Assembly: GCF_008831285.2 (NCBI RefSeq)
Contig: NC_045149.1
Coordinates: 20,165,035-20,229,034, forward strand
DNA: 64,000 nt
From: Nymphaea colorata
Taxonomy: Eukaryota; Streptophyta; Magnoliopsida; Nymphaeales; Nymphaeaceae
Reading direction: 5' to 3'
The translations under genes and the position numbers were made by a program. Shown piece by piece: positions 54,647-64,000 of the stretch (within the stretch, counting starts at the first letter, position 1; every line of letters begins with the position of its first letter). The notes beneath the pieces were generated by a model, which saw only the letters and a program-made list of their open reading frames with translations, searched no databases and had not been told where the DNA came from.

Positions 54647-57640
54647 ACGCCCCTCGATAATATTTTTACATTTTTTAACCCTTTTTGAAAGTCGGTTTTG
54701 AACGGGCAGGGACAAACGAACGAAACGGAAATATGGCAGAGAAAAAACAATAAAATGTAAAATAAAACCAAAAAAAAAAAAATTTTGCGATATTTTTTTC
54801 GCGCTTCTTCTGTCCGGCACTTCCCCCTCCCGCTTTTTCCGTTCCGGAAAAACCCTCGCAATGAACGGTCAAGCGAGAAAGTTGAATATTTAATTAGGTC
54901 CTCGCATCTTTCCTGTATTTACTAATCGGGTCTTGCATTTTTGTATTTTGGCATACGTGTATTGGAAAACTTTCGAATAAAGTTTAACATAATTCAGAAG
55001 AGTCGATTACACGATATAAAAAAAACTTGTGCGTCCTTTTTTCTGAAAAAGAATCCGTATTTCTGACCACTCTCTGATAAAGGCACGTGTCGAACGATAT
55101 TTAAAATTATTAGTTGAAGACGCGACCGTGATTCAACGAAGATCATTTTCCCGAAAGGATTTTCTTATAGGGATATTGCTAGAACAGACCTCTCTCTTTT
55201 ATTAGTTCTGTCCAAATGAACGCCTTCTTTTTTCTTGAATCGTTAAAGAAGAGAACGGACACCGTTAAGATTTAGTAAACATTAGAAACAAGATGATTCG
55301 GAAGACACCTTAGAAAACCAAATTTTGTTAAAATCATATCTTGTGAGGAATAGTTTTCCAAACCGGTTTCGTTATAATGACAGCATTAAAATCAAATGTT
55401 TTCTAAATCAGGTCTCTTATTTTTCATAATTTGTCTTTTACAAACTCAAATTAGACCATCACGGATACACGCGTTAAAAATTATTTTGGAGACAAAATGT
55501 TGTTTTGTCAACATAATGGTATTTAAGGAAGGAGCGTTTTCACATTTAAGGGTTTGAAGTTTGAATCTCATGGCCGTATGTTTTTATGTTTTATGTCACA
55601 AATCCCCTCAAACCCCAAAGTAAGTCAAGTCTTTAGAAACATAAGGGTTTATTTGCAAAATGAAACGACTTGTATTTGTTTTATGAATCTACCTTAAAGT
55701 TGAAATGGTAAAATACTTCTTATGAACCTTCCTCGATCTTTTATGTCATATTGATATATTTACAAAATAATTATTTATTGTTTTATCTGTCAATAAAGCC
55801 TTAACACACACACATATATATATATATATATAAACAAGTCGCATGGAGTGCATGTGTAGCACATGGAGTCCCTCTATTTAATATAACTAAATCTCAGTTA
55901 AAAAATCAAATAATAATAAATTTCCCTTGCCAAGTATGACTGTTTTTAACCATAATTAACCATCAAGGCTGGTTTTGCAGGTAAAACAAAAAAAAAATCA
56001 TGTGGTCAGATTTTATTGTATTGAAGCTTGTATGAAACCTAAATACCAAAATGGTCTCGAGTTTTGATGGGTATAAGGTGCGAAGACAATTCACTTATGC
56101 ACAACGCGGCCCGTCAAAACACGCTGGAAGACCCTCCCGTAGTATTTCGATGCCTTTACCATGTACTTGTGTTGTTGATAGCTTGCGGTGATCAACCAAA
56201 AATAAATAAAAAATAAAGTATACTTTTTTTCTTTAATTCTCTTGGGCCTTATGCATCTGCAATTTGTTTTATTCAAATTTCATACATTTGTCCACATGAT
56301 CCAATGTTTGAAGGAAACTGAATGTTGAATTGGTGATGAAACACAACTTGGATTGTTGCAGGAATGTTCGCTGGCGTTAATAAGGTCATGTCCAAATAAT
56401 TTGTTACATTGTTTATTCGTGTCAAACCTACAGTGCATGCATATTTTCAGTCACGATTTAAATTATGGCAAACGTGACCTCAAAATCCTTTACTCGACAA
56501 GTTATAGATGTCATTCCATCGTGGAATAATAGCGCGTTAGATATGGTATGTTTAGATTTGTGACAGTGCTGGGATCTCATTCTTTGTCATTTTTTGTTGT
56601 ACCAAATACGGCAATTTTTTCAAACAGTTAAAGACGAATATTTAGAATCAGACACAACATGAATGATTAACATTTAAATGTTTAGGATCCATAATCAATT
56701 GCACGTAGATCTCATGACTTTGGAATTATACATGTATATGCATAATCAATGTTATAGATGATTAAAATTTAAAAGATTGCTACTAAAATAACTACAATTC
56801 ATCGCTAAAACCACCATAAACAAATGCTAACACAAAAGTAGTGGCTGTTTTTTAGTGACAAATATAGGGATGTCAATATATATGATTTAGATACATGATA
56901 TTTGTCAAACCATTTTACAAAAATCAAGTATGTAAAAAATATAACACCCGATGAAGGCATTAGATCAGATTCGAATATAAGAAATGACAAGCAATTGGAT
57001 TCATAATACTTAGATACCCGATCAGACTTAGATTTGAATTCATATTGAATTTAATTTTAAACAAATATCTTATACCCAATGCCCTTACATGTCGAAAGTG
57101 GTCAGATTTGGTTTAAAAATTGGATTTGAATTTAGATGTAAATCTAAAAATTAGATTCCGATTATGGAACCATATTTAGTATTTTATTTGGATTCACATG
57201 TATATATTTTTATTCATATTCACATACAAAAATGTGAACATAAAAGTAAAGCAGACACAATTAAAAGCACATCTAATTCGAATTCAATATATAGACATAT
57301 TTGAATAAATTTTAAATTCTAACACTCAACAACATGCAGCATCCATGAGATTGAATCGACGACACGGAGAAATTGATATCCGCCCGCCACATTTGTTGCC
57401 GGATAAGGCTGATAAAAGATGATCCGTCCTAATCCGAACCAAACCGAGACGACCCATGCTCAGCGTATCGCAAGCGCACACGACCAACTTGAGATTAAAC
57501 AAACATTTTCCGGGTGCACGGAGGAACCAAACTTGAGGACGTCTTCGTCTTCGGAGAGACTTTCCCTGTTTGTCCTCCCTCTTTCCTTCTCTCTGTTCGG
57601 GAGTGGTAGAAACTCTTCCCGGGGAAGGCGTTCCCCCCCA
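54647..57640. other. divergent intergenic region between pyruvate kinase and COX10
   Basis: About 3 kb with no exon, presumably holding both promoters. It contains an AT run (about 55813-55833) and, at about 56880-57310, a degenerate GATTTGAAT-rich repeat related to copies near 13.2, 24.3 and 27.4 kb. The long minus-strand frame over 54058-54861 contains the real pyruvate kinase first exon, but its upstream part is non-coding. Confidence 0.5.
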
Positions 57641-57651
57641 CCCATGTGACC

Positions 57652-60600
57652 ATGTTCAGGAACGCCACGCGCCTCTCCCCGGGTTCCTTCCACCGGATAT
57701 TTCCTCGCTTCGCCATCGAACCCGCCGCCAACTCGCCGTCCTCGCCGCTCATTCATGGCAGTCTCCACCACCGGGCGGCCGTGTCGCTTCCACGGCCGAG
57801 AGGAATCGCGTCCAATCCTTCGTCAGTGGAGATAGGGATCGCAGGAGGGTCGGAGATCGGGAGGGTGGGGGGTCCACTTTCGGCGCTGCATCACTACGGC
57901 CGCTGCTACTGGGAGCTCTCTAAGGCCCGGCTTAGGTCAGGCGATTGTGTGTGTGTGTGTGTGTGTGTGTTTTTTTTTTGTTTGGAATTCGAAACTCCAT
58001 TGTTCTCGTTGTTTTTGTGTTTCCATTGTACAAATTTTGCCTCATAAAGCAAGTTAGACGAGTTTTCCCATCTCCCATAAAATTGCCATCTTGTGGGAAC
58101 TGTACCAGGCTACCAGCTGATAAATAATTTCGTTTTTTTCTTTTCTCTTGGCTGTTTAGTATCCCCTTGCTTGCTGGTTTTGAGTTCGCATATGTGGGAG
58201 TTGATCGGATATATTTTCCTCGTCGCTTATTTCTTTATTCGCTTGTTGCTCCAGTGATTCAAATCGTGAATTTGAGGTTTAGGTTTATCTATTGAACGAA
58301 GAAAGAGCTTTACTCTGCGTGGAGGGACTGGTGGTCACCATTTTGATTGCAGAACTTTAGTTGGTAGTTGTTTTGAGTTCGTCAATGCTAAAATCCACTA
58401 GAAGCTAATCGTGAGTATGCATCGGAGGTTGGTACTTATGGGGATTTATGATTGCTGTCCGATGACTGATCTACCTGAAGAAGAAATTTAGAATTCATTG
58501 CTAACGGCTAGTTTGAAGTATGTAATTATAGCTTAGAATATGCCTTTCTTCACGACCATACGGGGCCGGAGGGAGATTGCAGTAGGCCAGAATCATCAGT
58601 ATTTTCTTTAAGCCGTTATCCCAGATTCCCACAAGCACGACATATTGACGTGCAGCTTCTGAGTCTAGGAAGTGGTGCTTTAAATGGGTGATGCATTGTG
58701 AAAACCGCATCCGCAGGGACTGATTGATATAATACTGGACATGACATCGGAAGGGAAGTACATGTAGGATACCTATTTGTCGCATAACTAAATAAGTTTT
58801 CGACCATGTTTTATGACCTGTGTACTATATTAAAGGGCATAATGACATAATAGTAGGGGTCATTTCTTAAACTGTACATAATTTAGTTTGTACTGGCTTG
58901 CTAAATGTCTCGTTTAAATTAATATACCCGTTATTTATAGTTCTTGATGGTTTTGATTGTATGTATATGTGCATTCGTTTCACACAAATTACATACTGAA
59001 ACCTCATTTTATCCAGCATGCTTGTAGTAGCTACTTCTGGAGCCGGTTATGTCCTTGGCAGCGGCACTACAATTGATTTTGCTGGATTATGCTGGACATG
59101 TGCTGGTACAATGATGGTTTCTGCTGCTGCGAACTCCCTAAATCAGGTATTGCTCCTACCGACAGTTTAGTAGTTTGCATAAATTTTGTGGCATGAAATC
59201 TTCTTGAAACAAAGAAAAAAAGTGTTTAAGGACAAAAGAAAAGAATACTAATAGTAGCATACATCATGTTTCTGTGTACATTCTTTAATATCCCAGCAAA
59301 CGCATACTGCACTATTTTCCCACGTTATGCAACTCCATTCTGCACCATATAAATTATGCCTTTTGGCATACTTCCTGCACAGTTGCATTGCCATCAATAT
59401 GCCATTTGTATATCAGCTACCATTTCTGCCAACTGCTATTACTTCGTCACTATTTTACAATTTATATGATGATGCCAATGCTGCATGCATGCTATCACAT
59501 GCTTTTATATAGTAAAGTAAACAACATTACGATGTTGCTATCCTAATGAGTGAATGTCCTTCATTTATATTCCTCACATGCAAACCATTTTAGGATTGTA
59601 CCAGTGTCAAACAAACTGATAAAGTGTTGCAAAATGTTTGCTTTTAAGTGTGTCTATTAGCAAAATCATCTTAATTATTTTGTCAGAAAAATGAAAATCA
59701 GGACAAATTTTAGCCATTTTCTTTATCAAAGAAGTAAGCAGCTTGGGTTTTTGACAGATCTGTATGTGCTTATGGACATTTTAGTTTTCTCTGGGTGGCT
59801 TCCATCAATGTCATGTCAAGGCCAGTTTAACTGTTAGGCTTGTGGGGTCATAATACTCACTAGCACTAACTTCTACTTGACTCCTTTGAAGCTTTGAACT
59901 CCGATAGTTGCTTTGATGTTGGACAGAGCACACAAGCTACCTGACCAAAGTATGAAAGCTTATAACAATTGTTCTTATAAGTGTGTGTTATGTTTTGGCA
60001 TGTGTTGGCTGTGGTCAACTTCTGCTACAATTTGGATATCGATGCATACATTTTTTAAACTATCTGTCCATAGTTTGGGCATATTGTTAGCATTGCCCTT
60101 CTATTATTGTGACTTGACAATAACATTGTCTACTTGGATAAGTTTTTGAGGTATCTATACTTTTGCACTTATTGTTATCATTGGTTGTGCGATAATTGTG
60201 AATTGACAATATATTGTCTATTTGGATAGGTTTTTGAGGTATCTAATGATGCTAAGATGAAAAGAACCATGCGAAGACCTTTACCTTCTGGGCGTCTTAG
60301 TGTTCCTCACGCGGTCATGTGGGCATCTTCTGTTGGACTTGCGGGCACTACTTTATTGGCATGGAAGGTTTCTAATCATCTAACCAACTTTTTGGATTTT
60401 TAGGATATTTTTTGGATATTTTATTTGAACATCCTTATGAAGTTTCTTTATCAAGATTTGTGCAGGCTAATGCTTTGGCGGCAGGATTGGCAGCTTCAAA
60501 TCTTGTACTTTATGCTTTTGTTTATACTCCTTTGAAGCAATTACATCCAGTAAATACATGGGTTGGAGCAATTGTTGGAGCCATCCCCCCACTCATTGGG

Positions 60601-63600
60601 TAAATACTTTGTTTTTTTGTCTTTTGCTGCATATTTCATACTAGATGTCAAGATTGCATATTGGTTTTTGGGACTCTGTTGGTATATTTTAGCATGCCAC
60701 ATGAAGCTGAATTTAGCCTTGAGTGGATGTGTCTTTATCTTGCCATTAGCACATAATCAATTTGATGCATTTAGGCTCGGTTTGGGTGGTTCACATGCTT
60801 AGTTGTTAAGGCGTGGACTACTCCATGCCTAGGCGTGAGTCCACACCCGCTGCCTAAGTCCATCACTTGGGCAACAAGTGTTAGACTGGTGCCTAGTCTG
60901 GACTAGGTGCTAGCACGCCTAGTCCATGGGAAGGTGAAAAGTCACCGTCCCTTCAACTAAGTCCTGTAATTTTATTGTACACTGCTCTACTGTATATACT
61001 TATATTATATGCAGTTGTATTATATAATTTCTATTCTTTAAGTAAAGTTTGCTGTAAGATAATTACATATTCTATATCAACTCATCAAGTGGAAGTTCCA
61101 ACCACACGTTAAGTACATGTTCTATAAAACCAATGAATTTCTGTATATATTTTATGTGCTCTGAAACATATTTTGTGGAACCTATGCCAGCCTTCTTACC
61201 CATGTTAAAACCTAGGTTTATGGTAAAAAGACCACCAGTTTCTCATGTGTAGTGCATGTCTAGTAATCAGAGAAATGCGAGCAGCGCTCACTGCAACCTG
61301 AATACAAATTTATTTTCTCATGTGTGAGGGTATTTTGTGTATTACATGTATATTATATGTACAATCTGTTGTAAACTCGTAATGTATATTATATGTACTG
61401 GTTTGATATGATTTGTATGTAAACAAGAATTGACGTGTTTTCTTTTGTGTATCAAACTAAGCTATCAGCTAGAACAGAACAGCACAGTTTTCCAGTATGT
61501 AAACAAGCTGGAAATGTACTGTTAATCTGTCATGTAAACAAGAACAGAACAGTTTTTCAAGTTTTACTTGGAATAGAAGCTTACAGTTCAGTCAGTCAGT
61601 ATATTTTATTATGTAATGCTTAACGTAACTAAAAAAACCAAGAAAAAAAGGTCGCCTTTTTTGCCTAGGCGCTAGGTTCTGCCTGGGCGCCTTGACAACT
61701 AAGTTACTCGAGAACAATAATGAAAACGTTGAATATACCTTATTGTCTGGTTTCATGTCATTGTTTATTGTGCTTCATGTCTTCTATGTAACATGTTGAG
61801 CTGATCTTTTTCTTGTTTCTTACTATTTTAAATTCTACATATTTCTTTTTCATGTGCTAAAAATGTATACTGTGATGTCTCAGGTGGGTAGCAGCATCAG
61901 GGGATATTACACCTGGGGGGATGATTCTTCCTGCTGCATTGTACTTTTGGCAGATACCACATTTTATGGCTCTTGCCTATTTGTGTCGAAATGATTATGT
62001 TGCTGGAGGGTGTGTTTTAGTCTTTTAGATCTATAACATGGTATTTTGGCTGATTCATTTAAAATGAAACTGGTTTGTTCTTATTACTCTGTTTGTCCCT
62101 TTGTTTGTTTACAGGTTCCGAATGTTCTCCTTTTCTGATGCCTCTGGAGAACGAACAGCATTGGTGGCTTTGCGCAATTGCCTGTATCTGCTTCCAATGG
62201 GGTACTTTGCATATGACTGTAAGTCCTGGCTTAGACATCAGTAAAGTTCAAAGTTATTTAATGAAGTCGTGCCCGTGCATACTTCTTTTGTGGTCCATCA
62301 TCTTCTTCTTAGACATTTTACTTATAAAAGGTTGTGGTTTATCTGTTCTGTGGTTATTCTGTAATTAGTTTAACCAATTGTCACCAGTATCACTCTTGGG
62401 TATTTTGGCAAGGTCTTTTAGGAGGCTTTTAAGTTTTCTTTTCCATGGGAAAACTTCGAGTATTCAGAAAATTAGAAAATGTATAGAGAAGTTTTGAAAT
62501 TATGAGTTTTTTTTTACTGATTTTCTTATAAAAATATTGACAAAATTCAAAATCGTTTTTAAAAGTTCAAAGGAAAGAAAAAGGGAAAAACATACAATTA
62601 AAGTACACATAAAAGTGGTTCATGTTGAACAAAAAATATCACTATACATATATGTGTGTGTGTGTGTGTGGTCATATTTTGGACATATCGCCATATTTTC
62701 TGGATACAAACACATTTTTTTTGGTAATAGCAGTATTTCCAAAATACCACTGATACATGCTGCAATGGTTTAACTGAAAAATATGTATACACCATGCATG
62801 TCTAAATTGCTTGAGGAGTGGACATCTCTGAAAATTCACCAATATTGATGATTCTTGTAACTGGTCATATCTAAAACTGTTCTAAGAGGATGCTGGTGCC
62901 TCTTTTTAGTCAAACAGACTAACCAATAACCATAGACCTTGTCCTTGGTTCTGCTAGTAAACGTAGGTCCTCCTTGTCTTTTATAATCCTTCATTGTTTG
63001 GTTTGGCGGACTTCTTTTCATGTTGCCATTCCATGAATTTTTTAGAGTTTGGAATTTCTTATGCCGTGCATTTGTTTCTGCTACTGTCCTAGGCTGTCCG
63101 CAGAAACTGGAAATGTTACACTTTAAATAACCATACCTTGCTGTTGGAAACTAAATAAACTTTCAAATTTGTGCGTCTTTGAACTGTCAACCTGGAAGCT
63201 GTCCACTCAGAAGTGACCTTGAACAACCCGAATCAAACTGTTATCTTTATGGGGAGTTCTTTTATACTGAAGTGGGCATTCTGCTTTCGTATATGCATCA
63301 ATGGATAGTTTGGATGTTTTCAACATCAAATTTCTGCCTAAAGCATCGAGTTTGTTGCAGGGGGATGACTTCAGGATGGTTCTGTCTTGAGTCAACACTT
63401 CTTACGTCATTCATATCTGCTGCTGCCTTGTCATTTTACCTTAATCGCACCACAAAGAATGCAAGAAGGATGTTTCATGCGAGCCTTCTCTACCTTCCAG
63501 TATTTATGGCAGGATTTCTTTTCCATCGCTTGCCAAAGTTGGAGGAGGACACTATGACAGCTGAGACCAGAGGGCTTGCGGAGTCCCCTTCAGTGGGTGT

Positions 63601-63748
63601 GTGTGTGGAGGAGAAGCATGACACAGAGAATAAAACGAAGCCATTGAAACATCCACTTTCTGCTCAAGCACGTTCTCCTGTTGCTCATGCCTCAATTGCT
63701 CCATTTCCCTTCTTGCCTGCTCCAATATATGCATCCTTAGATTCATGA
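57652..63748 (+). CDS. COX10: COX10, mitochondrial protoheme IX farnesyltransferase (heme O synthase)
   Basis: Seven exons: 57652-57935, 59017-59146, 60230-60367, 60466-60599, 61884-62009, 62115-62218, and a last exon beginning at 63351 or 63361 and ending at 63748. COX10 adds a farnesyl group to heme b, making heme O for cytochrome c oxidase; it is a UbiA-type protein of the inner mitochondrial membrane. The N-terminus (MFRNATRLSPGSF) is Arg/Ser-rich, like a mitochondrial presequence. Conserved blocks are HYGRCYWELSKARL, MLVVATSGAGYVLG, ANSLNQVFEVSNDAKMKRTM with RRPLPSGRLS (active-site region), ASNLVLYAFVYTPLKQLHP and LPAALYFWQIPHFMALAYL with CRNDYVAGGFRMFS. The first six junctions are in frame. 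At the last junction the natural-looking acceptor (TTGCAG, 63360) shifts the frame by one; the upstream CATCGAG acceptor restores it and gives 437 aa. Confidence 0.92.
57945..57970. repeat. (GT)n microsatellite in COX10 intron 1
   Basis: A TG run starts about 10 bp after the intron 1 donor and is followed by a T run. Confidence 0.95.
60107..60246 (+). repeat. duplicated acceptor region at COX10 exon 3
   Basis: A segment of about 50 bp occurs twice, 89 bp apart: 60107-60157 and 60196-60246. Both contain TTGACAATA, ATTGTCTA and TTGGATA, followed by GTTTTTGAGGTATCTA. The second copy holds the true acceptor and the first codons of exon 3. The first reads GGATAAGTTTTTG in place of GGATAGGTTTTTG. 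Confidence 0.85.
60798..61703. mobile_element. terminal-inverted-repeat element in COX10 intron 4
   Basis: 906 bp bounded by CTTAGTTGTTAAGGCG and the inverse CGCCTTGACAACTAAG (one mismatch over 16 bp). Subterminal sequence on both sides is rich in GCCTAGGCG / CTAGGCGC palindromes. No transposase and no clear target duplication, so it is non-autonomous with somewhat uncertain ends. It makes up most of this 1.28-kb intron. Confidence 0.6.
62650..62671. repeat. (TG)n microsatellite in COX10 intron 6
   Basis: Short TG run, preceded by TATATG. Confidence 0.9.
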
Positions 63749-63986
63749 TTTTGCTGACTTCCTGGACATGCCTTTACCATGATAATCAATTTCATTTTCA
63801 GCTTAACATGATGCCCTTGTTCTGGTCTTTGAACGACAAATCTTTCAAGTGCGCATGCCAAAAGTGCTTTGATGTGCTTTGCAACTTCTTGACTTTGCTT
63901 CCCTTTTCCGGTTGTAAGCTTCCCTTGTTTTCTCTTTCTTGCGATTAGTGTGTTTCATTGTTTTTGTTCCTTCAACTTATTGAGAG

Positions 63987-63992
63987 AATAAA
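63987..63992 (+). terminator. possible polyadenylation signal of COX10
   Basis: AATAAA lies 239 bp after the COX10 stop codon in AT-rich sequence, a plausible position for a plant near-upstream element. Confidence 0.4.
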
Positions 63993-64000
63993 TTATGCAT

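Noticed and set aside
54058-54861. A 267-codon minus-strand open frame
   Set aside because: Only the 79 codons from 54543 to 54307 are the pyruvate kinase first exon. The rest is 5' UTR and intron read-through (GA repeat giving Arg-Glu runs).
57460-57771. Minus-strand open frames over the COX10 start
   Set aside because: They are antisense shadows of GC-rich COX10 exon 1 and its leader, with no similarity of their own.

Overview
This is nuclear DNA from a flowering plant. It has AT-rich intergenic space, split genes with GT-AG introns and plant-type proteins: a chloroplast pyruvate kinase, a brassinosteroid-signalling kinase, a nitrate/peptide-family transporter and a gibberellin-biosynthesis P450. 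It also carries plant-type non-autonomous transposons and many AT, GA and GT microsatellites. The species cannot be fixed from the sequence alone.

Layout. (1) 412-650, minus: first exon of a CYP88A ent-kaurenoic acid oxidase; the rest lies beyond the left edge. (2) About 0.7-8.3 kb: intergenic, with a small terminal-repeat transposon and a complete non-autonomous LTR retrotransposon (5608-7412) with a 5-bp target duplication. (3) About 8.4-11.8 kb, minus: a probable gene of unknown product, of which only a likely terminal exon and a likely 5' end can be argued. (4) 14771-19323, minus: a complete 10-exon BSK gene (487 aa) with a GC-rich 5' leader to about 20.4 kb. (5) About 20.6-36.4 kb: a 16-kb gene-free block with microsatellites, a cluster of short transposons with 9-10-bp target duplications, fold-back elements, a degenerate tandem array and a CACTA-like terminus. 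(6) 36542-40666, plus: a complete 5-exon NPF7-type transporter gene (597 aa) with a GC-AG intron. (7) 41620-54543, minus: a complete 12-exon plastidial pyruvate kinase beta-type gene (573 aa), convergent with the transporter. (8) 57652-63748, plus: a 7-exon COX10 gene (mitochondrial heme O synthase) with an apparent 1-nt problem at the last exon junction.

The genes do not form a pathway cluster. They are an ordinary set of plant single genes: gibberellin synthesis, brassinosteroid signalling, root-to-shoot ion transport, plastid glycolysis and respiratory heme biosynthesis. I found no CRISPR, operon or viral system, and nothing that amounts to a new molecular system. The best leads are the short transposon family, the non-autonomous LTR element, and the splice-site oddities in COX10 and the NPF gene.
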